From Polytrichum commune (Eukaryota > Streptophyta > Polytrichopsida > Polytrichales > Polytrichaceae), in assembly GCA_950295325.1 (NCBI GenBank), contig OX485807.1, positions 20,059,666-20,123,665 on the forward strand: a DNA stretch of 64,000 bases, read 5' to 3'. How positions within the stretch are numbered: the first letter of the stretch is position 1; every line of letters starts with the position of its first letter. The notes under the pieces are model-generated. The model did no database searches and was not told the origin of the DNA. It saw nothing but the letters and a program-made list of their open reading frames with translations. The position numbers and the translations under genes were made by a program. Shown one piece after another: positions 12,287 to 23,607 of this stretch.

Positions 12287-12527
12287 TTCCGACTGTAGAT
12301 TTGAAGGCGGAGAGAGAGAGGGAGGAAATGGAGACCTGAAATTCCTCTCCAAACTCTTGTGGTTTTAAGATCTCCCTCGCATTCGAGAACGCGAGGTCGC
12401 CATTCTCGACACCGATGCCTGCCCATCGTTCACCTCCTGGAACTAAGACTTCATCTAGTGATCCAATCTGGGATTCGGGCAAGTTGACCTTGTCATTCAG
12501 GACCCAATACGCCTCGGGGATCGCCAT
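12287..12527 (-). CDS. Probable first exon of the F-box-associated/DUF1618-like gene
   Basis: Starts at ATG 12527 (MAIPEAYWVLNDKV...) and stays open through EEFQVSISSLSLSAF. The words YWVLNDKV and FQVSISSLSLS resemble the N-terminal strand pattern of plant DUF1618 proteins (WVLLDK ... FQVSF). A donor GGAA|GTATTT at 12287/12286 is in phase 1 and so fits the phase of the next acceptor at 10246. The summed coding length (241 + 411 + 1004) is a whole number of codons ending in the stop. A CAG|GTCTCC donor at about 12330 also exists but is phase 0 and would need another exon. A 2.0 kb intron would separate this exon from the next. RNA evidence is lacking. Confidence 0.5.
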
Positions 12528-15309
12528 TGCCGAGAGGATTCAACAGACTCTCAATGTGTCAACTTAATTCAGCTCTCAAACAAGTTTTGATTCGCTGGGA
12601 ATTACAGGTGCGTCGCATTCTTCAGTACTTCGATTCCGGTCAGTGAACCCCGGGGACAAGAAGGCCGGTGGATGCTGGAGCTCGTGGCTTGGGAGATGCG
12701 CATCTTCACTCAGTCTGCAATTGAATATAAGCCTTCGCTAATCTTCGGTCCCATTTTTGTAGAGCGATATACAGAATACCGGGGGTCGAAGAATGATGTG
12801 CTTATGTGCCCTACGTCGAATCCTTCAGCTGGAAGTCAAAGTTTTGCATCTGTCAGACCACTCCCATTGAATTCGGATAAGTTTGCGTTCAAAAACTTCA
12901 TACACAGTGGCATGTATTTAAATGGTGAAGCGTCCATCGACCGACCATCATGTATCTGCAACAAACAAGAAATTGTGTATTCTACCTGAATGTTTGAGTC
13001 TTACTGGACATCTATATCAAAAGACCCAGGGAGTTTAATGTACAACCTATATATGAATCCTCACCAAGTTTTAAAATTAGGTTTTTATGAATGCAATGGT
13101 TTGAAACTTTATATAGCACATTACTGTATGTGAAGGATAAAATATTTATACACTCGTATTCAAACTCAAATCTTCAATAACACTAAGGTATTTAATTGTG
13201 TCAAACCGATTCTATTTGAAATCAATTCATTTGTCAAGTGCATATTCTAAATCATGTCGTTCAAATACACGGTTTTTGCATGGAAGGTCCATATTGGCTC
13301 TACCGGACGCTAAATGGTTAACGGTCTACTCCTTGATGCTCAAAGCTCTCATTGACGGGGTTGAAACTGCACTTTCCCCCACATTCCTTACCCCGGATTA
13401 AATCCCTGAACCAATGGGCTTTTGCTTGACACTTCAGAGAGTTTACACACCTAATATAGTTGATCTTCACTTTAAACTCAAATTTGAGAATGGAAATTAT
13501 ATGTGTCACACATGCCCATTTCTCGCTCAAACAGACTGCATGAGTTTCAAGTGTGTATAATTATGTTCACATAATACATCTCTCCTTTCATGTTGAGGTG
13601 TAGGTTCCATATTGATAATTCCAAAAGACTAGATCAATTTGAAAATTAGGTCATTTTTTGATATCAAGTCTAGCCATAGACTTGTGGTTTTCTACTATGA
13701 CATGTCCTTTTGACCTAACTTATCATCAACTCTGTAATTGAAAGAAAGAAAGGTTGCCTATGGTTCTTGTGAGTTGTTTGCAAGCTTTTCAATCTATCTA
13801 AATTGTTCAATTCCATAGTGTCAAATACAACATGCATTAGGAGACCATCCAAGAAACAAGACGAATCACATCATTATAAAGCTTCTCCAACCTTTGTTGT
13901 CGAGTAGTCTTAGATAGATAGAAATGTTGGCATCTTGAGGAAGCAAGCATAAATGAAGAGTCTCTTCTTTGGTTCGTAAGCTACTGTCATTTTTCACAAG
14001 TAGCCCCAAGGAAATTGCTTGTAAGTAACATCATGCATTGAGGTTCTCTCTCTCGTGCGCATAAGCCCTTTGTGGAATTTTGGAGCACAAGGAAATGAAG
14101 CCTGCTTCACCTATCATGCCTCAAAAATGTAACCATAGATTTTTAGGTAGAGCTTCAATTGTCCTAAACACTCTTGCAAGACCTTCAACTTCCATGCCCG
14201 GGGATAGAAAGGTGCATTAGACTTGTTCCATCTTCACCCAAGTCCATGTTAAAATGCCTTAGGAAAATGGTGAAGGAGACCACATCTTCTCGCATCTCTC
14301 GGTCGCTCGGCCTTCATGAATTAATCCTTAAATGTTTTAGAAGTTCCATACCAATTGTGCATTTCTCTTTTAAGGCATATTGGATGATGTGAAGCCTTCC
14401 ATCAACTTCTCTTCCAAGTGACTTCGTCTGGGTGTCAAGAAGTATAGGTAACCTCCCAAGACAACAAGTCACCACCCAAGACAAACGGTGCTAAAACCAA
14501 CACCCTAAAATCTTGCGCAAGAAGTACACATGGATTTTGCGAATGTCCACCACCTTACGATCAAGCTTTTGTGTTCGTTTTCTGTCATCTTTGAACCTTT
14601 GTAAATCATGCATCCAAAATGCAAATACAACACGTTTAAATGCGTCGGAATCCCTTGCCAGTTGCTCACGAGAATCATCCAAAACTTCCTCACATCAAGA
14701 ATAGCATCTACGCTCAACTCTTAGAGAGACGGTTTTAGCACCATCTACCCAAAAAATCACGTCACAATGCACGATAACGTTCACCCAATTCCAAAAATAA
14801 TGTAGTAATGCATGAAGAGGCCCAAATCGAATCGGTCTCCATAAGGAGCAATTAAGTTAAGGAAGGGGTTGGTGATGGAAGTACGATGGGTGAGTGAGGA
14901 GGCCAAGAGTCACACCTCCTCCTCCTCCTTACTCGAGGTACCACCGTAAGGAAAGGTAAGGTAAGGTAAGGTTGGTGTCTTGACCTCCAAAACCTTGTCG
15001 GTCGCCGGTGTTCCTGAAGGAGGAGGAGTACATCATATACTTTTACATGATGTTAGGTTTGTCTTGTGCTCTTCAAAGACACCGAGAGGTCAGTCTATGT
15101 ACAACTATGATTCAATTCACGACACAAGCAAATAAAAATAAAATAAAATAAAAAATAAAAATATGCGTCTAGTTTCAGTTGACCAGTTGTAGCTCATTAT
15201 TATTTTTATTCTTTATTAAAGAAAAATTCAGATGGCAAATTAGTGTGACCTACATGTGCAAAGATTGTTGTGTTTCACACAGCCCTTTGGTTGAGTAGTG
15301 GGCTAAGGT
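12528..15309. other. Intergenic DNA upstream of the minus-strand gene
   Basis: The first 150 bp would hold the promoter of the minus-strand gene; no convincing TATA box was seen. Further on are a CTCCTCCTCCTCCTT run (about 14925), an AAGGT pentamer run (about 14951-14972) and an AAAAT run (15131-15162). No gene could be supported. Confidence 0.4.
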
Positions 15310-15425
15310 GGATGTGCCTAATTCGGTTATTTATGTTGATTGGACACCTATATTTGAATGGTATGTAATTTTGTGTGGCTTCAAGAACAAATACTAGGAG
15401 AAGCATGTGTTTAACCCCTAAACGC
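15310..15425 (+). repeat. Fragment of dispersed family R1 (end A)
   Basis: Carries the end-A words GGACACCTATATTTGAATGG and the following TATGTAATTTTGTGTGGCTTC, shared with copies at 31590 and 50240. Truncated after about 100 bp. Confidence 0.5.
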
Positions 15426-16192
15426 TCAAGCCTTCACTTTTCATTTTCGGGTATTTTCAGTACCGGTGTTGAATTTTTTTGTTATGTAGCAAAATAGGCT
15501 CTGCTCTTTTGAAATCCAATTGTACGCGTGTAAAATGGACTAGCATGTATTCTTGTTGTGATAAGTTGAAGACAAACGGACCACAATTTGCTAGGTTAGA
15601 TTAACATATGGATAGGGCCTTCATCCAGGGGGCAACTAGAGAAAACTTTGAATTTTTTTGTTTTGTGACCATTTTGGTCATGCCACATATTTTAGAAAGT
15701 TGGAAACTTTTCCATAATATGTTATGTGGATGACAAATGAGCCACTCTAAACAAATTTGGGTTTTTTGAGCAAATTTAGATGAACTCCGTCACCCTCAAA
15801 GTTGGAGGGGTCATGTGAGGTCATTTTGGAATATTCCCCCTTTTCCATGGCGCAAGCAATATGTGTATTAAAAAAATAAAATCCAAAGTCATCCAGTCAA
15901 GTTGTGCACAACCGTCACTGTGTTCTAAGGGGAAAAAAACCCCCACCCAAATTGGACATCATATGTGAAAGATATTGGCTTCTAAATTTGGGTCATGCAT
16001 TTGGGCAACATTTGGAACCCACTTCCCAAAACAAAGATTTGGTAACCTAACAACAAAATCTACATTCTTGGAATTTGAGGTTTTTATATGCTATTTTGGT
16101 CCACATGGTAGTGGGCACCACCCTACACCAATAGATACCTCCCATCCGTGTAGATTGCCACCTAGTTCAATAGCTGGCATAAGTGGAGGGAC
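15426..16192. other. Intergenic DNA, nothing recognised
   Basis: Low-complexity AT-rich and C-tract sequence with no supported gene or repeat boundary. Confidence 0.4.
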
Positions 16193-16195
16193 TTA

Positions 16196-16778
16196 GGGTG
16201 AGTTTCCAAGTAGGACACTCACCCACTAGATTCTAGATAATAGTGGGTCGGAGGTGTTTGCATGTAGTTAAGCACAAGCCTCCAACCAACAACATTTTGG
16301 CGGTATGCTAGAATGTGGAGAGCCATGGACATGGGCCGCTAGACTTCCATCCGCCCACTAAAGAATCTTGAACCTACAAGTGTCAGTCATGAAAGGATTA
16401 AGATCGTTTTAAGACTCATGCCTTGATCACACCAAACTTTCCGTCTGGTTCCGGCCGTGAAATTGCTAGGGATTTTGATCATAATTAGATGATGGCCCAC
16501 CACTTTTCACACTAATAATATAGACGGAGACGTTGATAGATGGCGCCAGAAGTGGTTGGTGTGATCAACCCCTCAAGAGAACCAATGTTGGTCTAGAACC
16601 ACATCCTTGATAACCGGGAGGAGGAGGTTAGTAGGTTGGCTCCGATTTGAAAAGATGGGAGTAGCTAGTTGGCACATACAAACCCTACCCCACCAGATTC
16701 CCTCTACAACATTTGGGTGGGTTTGTCCTTATTCACACTAGAATTTGGTGGTTGGGCGGTCTACATGGAAACTCACCC
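16196..16778. mobile_element. Harbinger-like MITE with TTA target duplication
   Basis: Left end GGGTGAGTTTCCAAGTAGGAC and right end GTCTACATGGAAACTCACCC are inverted repeats. TTA flanks both ends (16193-16195 and 16779-16781). The element is 583 bp and lacks a transposase frame. Its ends diverge from the GGGCCACTTC family but share the GGG start and the 3-bp TWA target. Confidence 0.7.
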
Positions 16779-16794
16779 TTACATCGACCAATTA

Positions 16795-17210
16795 ACAAGC
16801 ATGAGAATCTCCACTTTAATAATGAATAAGATTATCATTTGAGACAAGTCTATTAGAGAGTCTCAAGTCTTTCTTTCATTTGGACCATCAAGTCGATACT
16901 CATCTCTATCTCATGGAGGATACCACACTCCACCACTCTTAAGGAAATAGCCAGTTTGACACCATCATGGTGTACTTTTAATCCCATATGCTTTCAACTT
17001 CCTGGATATTGAAATCAATTTCAATTTCATTTCATATGAGCTCCAAAATTTATGAGAACTGTGGCTATGCCCTCGATTTGGATTTGCTAACCATCTCGTA
17101 CCAATCACATGTTTCATATCCTTGGAGAAGTGGGCTTGTTGGAAAAAGTTTCCATTTGAGATCCATCCACTTCAATTGCTCAAATTTGACTTTACAATTC
17201 TTTCCTTAGC
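16795..17210 (+). repeat. Dispersed family R1, end B copy
   Basis: Contains GGATTTGCTAACCATCTCGT, ACATGTTTCATATCC and AGAAGTGGGCTTGTTGG in the same order as 31860-31950 and 50350-50420, and in reverse complement at 20310-20530 and 37240-37450. No coding capacity or terminal repeat was recognised, so the class is unknown. Confidence 0.6.
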
Positions 17211-17439
17211 AATTTGAACATCAAGACCTCAATTTGTGCAATAAAACATAAATTCCACTTGTTGTTAAGTGAAACTTCTGAAACTCATTCCACAGAGCAG
17301 GTACTCAAGATCTTTCTTCAAGTCATCGACAAATGTATGTGTGACATAGCTTGCACCATTTGTTTCTTAAACTAAGCTATGTGGGCCTTGTGTGGTGACT
17401 GTGATGGGACACTTATTATTTGAGTGTTATATATGGCAA

Positions 17440-18180
17440 TCTTTTTAGTTTAAAATATACACCAAAAACATATGTGTTATGATGAGATTGAACTATGTGC
17501 TCAAAATATAGACAATGTTTTGGGTATAATAATGAACATAATTGGAAGGGCCTACATATCGTATGGTGAGAAAGAGAATATTCACTTTGACTTCTTAGAA
17601 TGTTTGTTTCTCAACTTCAATTCTGAAACTTGCAATGACAATCTTTGTCATTTGCCATTGCTCACTAGATTAGTTCATTCTTAGTGGAATCCAACAATCA
17701 AAATTGTATGTGGGGTTGGAAGTTTCCACAATAGACAACCTACTTGATCTTTGGCTCAACCAAGGATGTTTCATTGAAGAGCACTTGATCATGGAGTTCC
17801 AAGTTTAGGATTGGAGATATTGTCATCACAATATAAGGTATACATGCATGTAAATGTGACACTTCCAACTCCACATAAATCTTTGACCATTGCATGGGAT
17901 TTTGAATTGCCTCGTCCCCGGTTTGCAATTGTGAGTTGTGAAGATGTTTGAGGAGTCAAACTTGCCCAAAAATCGGAGTTGAGAACCAAGAGTTAATAGA
18001 GGTCAAAGTGAAGATTTTTCTTTTCTTTTTAAGCGACCACAAAGGCTCTCCCAATTGCGATAATACTAGTAAACCTACAATAGTGTCCTCATTTTGAGCA
18101 TGTACTTCAATTTTATCATAACACGCGTCTTTTTGGTATCTATTCTTAACTACAAGCCTTGCCATATACTACACAAATAT
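17440..18180. repeat. Inverted pair of R1 end-A copies
   Basis: A plus-strand copy (about 17440-17740: ATGTGTTATGATGAGATTGA, TGTGCTCAAAATATAGACAA, TTGGAAGGGCCTACATATCG) is followed by a minus-strand copy (about 17850-18180, reverse complement reading GGCAAGGCTTGTAGTTAAGA and the same downstream words). Together they form a diverged inverted repeat with arms of about 300 bp. Confidence 0.6.
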
Positions 18181-20305
18181 AGGTGTTTGCATATCACTAG
18201 AGTTTGATTAAAGCATCCCGACCTTATGTGTTATTGAATCTCCACCAAAGTGCTCTTCTTCATGTACATTGATTAGGCTTGTATGAAATTTTGAAGAGAG
18301 GTGGGACTGTACCAACTATGCTTCTAAGGCAACATGTCCTATTAAAGAGTTCTACATCTTGAGCAATTTTTATTTATTTATGTACATTGTCATTTGGCAT
18401 GAACATTTTTTTTTCCTGTGTAGGGGAAGTGAACAAAAATATGCCATGATTTTTTCAATTTAATTTATCATTCTTGAATTAGTTATGAATCTATTAGGGG
18501 CGGGTAGGCAAAATCATTAGTCAACGAAGCCTCACCAACTCCATAAGTCCTCAATAGGTAGCCAAATCGAAGCTCCAACTCCGACAAAAAACTCATCAGT
18601 TGGCATGCAAGTTTTGCTACCGCCTATTATTGCCATAATTAAGGATGCCAAGAGTTGCAAACACTAGCGTCATATTGGGTGGGTGGACCCAAGAAGAAAA
18701 ACTAATTGTGCCCGAAGAGGCAGAGTAATGTTGCCATAGTTTCATGCACATGCATAACATTACTCAGCTGATGTGTTGTGTTTAGTTGTCCTAACTTTGT
18801 ATTGAGTCTGGTTGTAGTAGGATTATGACATCCAAAGTCTTTATTCTCAAATCTACATCTATACCCATGAACACGGCTCATCAGCCGAGGAATGTTATGT
18901 GTCCTAAAGAGTCGAGATCATACATACGAAAGATCGCAAACCTTGTCCTTAGAGAGGGTTAAGGCACCTTTCGGTTCTTATTAATGTCCTTGAGAACACC
19001 ATTAAGTTAAGATGGGACATTGATGGAGGAAACCTTGTGTTGACTCTTGGGTTCGTTGTGAACTTTGACCATATAGGTACCCTTATGTTGGCTTGGGGTT
19101 TAGAGGCCTCTACATAAACTCATCCATTGTGGATGAAAGGACTTTAACTTAGCTCCCTTAAGTTACATGTCGAGATCATCTAGAGCCAATTCATTTCGAC
19201 CGGATCAATCCCATAAGAATAGTTATGAGGTCTTGGATGCCATCTCCGGAGTCAAGTCATTTAAAATCAATCATTCACTCCGTTTTCACCTTCGCAAGTG
19301 ATTAGATTACATAGACACCATGATACCCTAGCCGCCCATGCTACTAGAGCCAGGACTAGAATAAATGTCTTGTATCGGGCCATTATTTGGAACATGTCAA
19401 TTGTATCAATTGCCTCTTGGGAGTTCATGTAAAGAAAAGTGTCTTTGATGGAAGTATATGCCACCTTATGTGACATTCTTGTGGACATAACATACTTAGA
19501 GGTTGATTGACAAATATGCTCAATATTCCTATTAGTGTGAGTGGAAAGAGATAATGTGGGACACTCTAATTGTCTGGTTGGGGTGGAAATAACGTCGATC
19601 CAAAACCCCATGACTTCCCCTCAATCTTCCTCAAGACTTCCAAGCATCACCTTACATAACGTTATTCAGCTTCATGGTTGTCTGCCCATTCTATATTTAG
19701 CATATGGCATGGGCCTCTACTATCTCACCTTCATGGGAAAAAACTTAAAAAATAAGAAGAAATTGACACAGGTACGAATAATGAATAGTGCCGGTTCGAA
19801 TAGTGAGAATATTGTATGTGGTGTCGGTATTTTCAATAAGAGCATTTTTATTAATAATAATTTGCAAGGAATAATATATATTGGGACGAACAATGTTTTC
19901 TACGAATATTACCAAGATGAACAATAATTCTTGTACTTGGTGCTAGGAGTACAACTCCACCCAAATTTCCAAGTTGAGCTTGAATGTATGAATAGAAAAT
20001 GAATATTACCAATTTGTTTGAGGGGACCACAAAATATAATTGACATATTCTAGGGTCATGGAACCAACCCACATGACTGAATATTGTTATGTACATAAAA
20101 TTGAATAACCACCTTACATCAAATGTAGCATAAAATAAAATATACATCCACATCAATTTCCTAGAAAAACAAACCAATGCAACCCACATGAAAATTAACA
20201 TGGCCCGCATCACCTCTCATTGTGATAATTAATGTGGGCTCTACAGAATTTTTTGTGGCCCACACTTATAGGACCACGTAGTATAATTTACATATTGAGA
20301 AGGTA
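18181..20305. other. Intergenic DNA with minor repeats
   Basis: Contains the short inverted pair AGAGTAATGTT/AACATTACTCAG (18719-18769). Open frames here are short, lack family signatures and are not called as genes. Confidence 0.4.
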
Positions 20306-20309
20306 TAAG

Positions 20310-20530
20310 TGATGTAGACGTGTGTTGGTTGGATATTTTTCTCTTTACACCCATTTCTTGTAGGATTTGAAATATGAAAATGGGATGCAATTAGTGCGAG
20401 ATGATTAGTAGATCCAAATTGCCTTACATGTAGTCATTTGCCTCATGATCTTCGAAGCTCATATAAATATTTGATCCCTTATGAAACTGAAGATTTTCAC
20501 CCCATTAAGTGGTCATATAATCCCCCCAAA
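20310..20530 (-). repeat. R1 end-B copy, reverse orientation
   Basis: Shows the reverse complement of the end-B words: TAGGATTTGAAATATGAAAA, TTAGTGCGAGATGATTAGTA and GATCCAAATTG align with the complement of the copy at 16795-17210. Confidence 0.5.
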
Positions 20531-21500
20531 TTGACCATGGAACTTACAATGCCTAGCATGTTTCATCAATAACGTCTTACTCATAAGTTCAATTTCTACT
20601 AACAATAGTTCAATAGGTTGTTTGGACACTATAGAACATAAATGACTTTGCTTCCCAGGTAGGGCACTTATACATGTATTTAATAACCCATCTGCGACGG
20701 AAGGATATTTATCATGGGGCTATTTATCTAAGAAATTGGAATTCTTTACACCCTATCAATACAGATAAATCTAAATTTTGTCATTTTAGATGACCCTATT
20801 TGTATTTATAAAGTCGCAAGTGAACTAGTTTCTAGTACCCTATGTTCCTTATAATTTTTATATTTGACCCCATGAATGACGAATCATAGGACTCTTGAAA
20901 GTTTGTAGTGAAAATTCAATAAACCATGTCTAGACTAAAGACATCAAACAATGTACCAAAACATAAAAACTTGGAGCATTATTAGGACCTCTTATTGTTC
21001 CAAAACATACATCAAACAATGTTCAAATCAAACAAACTTGAAGCAAGCAACCCTAGGCAAAAATCAAAGATACAACGCACAAAGCAAAGAACACCAAAAC
21101 CCTCGTCATCCAAATTTTTCATTCAGGAATTTGGATTGAAAATGGATAGTTTTTCATCCATTGACCACCATAAACTGCATTGTATACCTCTGCCTCAATA
21201 TTTTTTTTCTCTACCTACTATTCCCAACCTTATTTTAGATTGAAAGGATTAGATAAATTGATGGATTATATGGTACCCTTATTTTTTTTATACACACAAC
21301 TTTGTAATTGAAGAGGTGCTTCATTATATCGAAGAATTGTATAAATTTTCTCACAAATAAATAAAAAATACCCTACATTCTTTCTCACATGGTTTAATAA
21401 ATATTCGCGAGTGCCCTACCTGGGCTTTGCTTGGTAATTTATTATATTCGCATATTAGTGCACAACTCCGAATAGTAACACACACTAATCAGGATAACCG
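20531..21500. other. Intergenic DNA, nothing recognised
   Basis: AT-rich sequence without supported genes or element boundaries. Confidence 0.35.
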
Positions 21501-21999
21501 GGGCCACTTCACACACGAGACTGAGAGCCCGTGACCATTACACTTCAAGCACTCTCATTGGTGGAAATTGTGGAGTTGGTCCAAGTTCGCTTCACACTAC
21601 GCTCGAGGGACCAACGGAGTATATGAATGCAAGATGGATGTAAAGTCCACATGGATTCCTACATGACATCAAATGGATCATGTTTCATGGTCACTTGGAT
21701 TATTTTCAAAACCCACCTCTCGGAGGCAAGCCTAACACAAAACCAGGAGACCACGGCACTCCGAACGCTCACAACCGTTGGTTTATTCTATTTTATCATA
21801 TCTCAAGACCCGCATGAATAGAATTCCATTGAAATAGCATTTGGTTGAGGGCCCGGTCACATATGACTTCACACTACACTCAAGGGTCCGTGACCACCAC
21901 TACATGATCTTCGAGGTGTGTTGGGGACGGCCTTTGGACACTTTCATTTGGGCTCTCACAATTTCACGGCCACGGCTCTTGGCACGTGTGTGAAGTGGC
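21501..21999 (+). mobile_element. Harbinger-like MITE, GGGCCACTTC family, copy 1
   Basis: The left end GGGCCACTTCACACACGAG and the right end GTGTGTGAAGTGGCC are inverted repeats of about 18 bp. The whole element aligns with 26902-27390 in the same orientation and with 59695-60184 in reverse. The flanks show no clear 3-bp duplication. An open stretch at about 21627-21821 (FMVTWIIFKTHL) recurs in the other two copies. Confidence 0.7.
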
Positions 22000-22510
22000 C
22001 TTCAGTGTTAACTGTTAATTTTCTTTTTTGGGGAGTAATTCTGAAACCTGCACTCAACATGGCTAGGGCGAACGAACCCATACACTGGTTCCTTGGAGGC
22101 AAGGGTTACGGCATCCAACAAGAAACGAATGTATGGGTTAGCTCACCCAAATCCACTTAACATAACATAGCCCGCTCATTCAATGTGGAATGAAATGGCT
22201 ATGTTTTGGGATGAGGGTAAGTGGCCCATAAGTTATGATGGGGCCCAGGTTTATTAATAACCTTGGCTTCATCACTATCGATTACTAATGCTGCCTTTAA
22301 TTTGAGAGAAGATGTGGAGAAGATTTGGTTTTAAACTCGGGAGCGGTACAAAATCTTACAACATCAGAACCCCCCCCCCCACCCCCCCCCCAACAAGTCT
22401 CCACTAACTCACTTACTGCCTTGATAGCTGGGCCATGCCCTGCCTGGAATTATCGTATGTATACAAGTGTACCTCTCATTCCTCCAACTACACAGTCCTC
22501 AACTACACTA

Positions 22511-23605
22511 CACTAAGTATGATAGTTAGTGTCATAGGGCATTCTTTGTCACTTGGGTAACTTTCTTTAATGAAAATTTACTATGAACAAGTTTACAAAT
22601 TCTGTCATCCCAACTCGCTTTCGGTTCATCCAAATGCCAATTATCGAAACACAGTTTGGAATAATTTGCATCTTAACAAATATGTGATGAAATGTTGTCA
22701 TGGATGAGTGTATTTTGGATGAAATATCACTTAGTAAGTGACAATATTTTAGACCTTGGACAGCTGCCCAAATCACTATAGTTAACTAGGTTTTCTTCTT
22801 CAATACACTTTAGGGAAAAACTAATGTTAACTAGAAAAAAATCAAACTCATTTGAAGAACAACTATTAGTTAACTAGGAAAATTTAAGACCAAATTCAAG
22901 GACAACTAGAATTTTTTCAGACATCTGTAACTTGAGAGTCCCAAAATCTATAAGGAGCCAACCCGCAAGTTTTTTCATTTATCTTAAAAATGAGATAAAA
23001 TATATTACAATAGTGTCTTCTAAGAGACATGATGTAAGAATCACTGCTTGCCACCCATGCCGGCCCATCACAAGAAGGAATAGAACCCACAGTTCCTTGC
23101 AGCAGTTGAACCCATTATACTCCAAGTTACTTATAGATAATGAGGTTGTGCTCGTTGGGTGTTGGTTGAGTCCAAGTCAAAAATGGAATCAGGTCTTAAA
23201 TTTAAACTTCTGAATAAAAAATAATAGAAAATATATAGATGCTTTGATCTTTCATGGCATTACATTGCAAACTGCCCTCAACATTAGTTAGCTACATATA
23301 ACTATAATTTATTAGATTTTGTGGCACACCAAAATTAGATCAAGTATAGTCAACTACATTTTTTGGCAGGTTAAATCGCGAACAACTATAGTTACGAAAG
23401 GCAGCTAGTTAACTAATAATTCAATAAGTTGGTTAATGGTCCAAGGTCTGCAATACTTGCAACACTGTGAATTTGTAATGTCCAAATGTTTTTACAAGGA
23501 GTGATAGATATTGTTAGGTTTAGTGTTGGTGACGCTACATTGTGATTTACAATTAGTATTGAGCAAGATATCAAGAATTGGTGACACGAAATATCATATT
23601 TAATG
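22511..23605. mobile_element. TA-flanked MITE split by a hAT-like insertion
   Basis: The ends CACTAAGTATGATAGTTAGTG and CATATTTAATG are flanked by TA (22509-22510 and 23606-23607). The sequence aligns with the uninterrupted copy at 27575-27952 in reverse and with 63055-63390. Removing the 701-bp insert and one 8-bp duplication leaves about 386 bp, against 378 bp for the intact copy. A TA target suggests the Tc1/mariner group, though the ends are not Stowaway-like. Confidence 0.7.
22750..23450. mobile_element. hAT-like non-autonomous transposon nested in a MITE
   Basis: The ends are TAGACCTTGGAC (22750-22761) and GTCCAAGGTCTG (23439-23450), a 12-bp inverted repeat differing only at the outermost base. 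They are flanked by 8-bp direct repeats CAATATTT (22742-22749) and CAATACTT (23451-23458). An 8-bp duplication with (T/C)AGRN-type ends is typical of hAT elements. Subterminal copies of GTTAACTAG lie near the left end (about 22780, 22826 and 22868), and its complement CTAGTTAAC near the right end (23404), as hAT transposase sites often do. No transposase frame is present. Confidence 0.75.
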
Positions 23606-23607
23606 TA

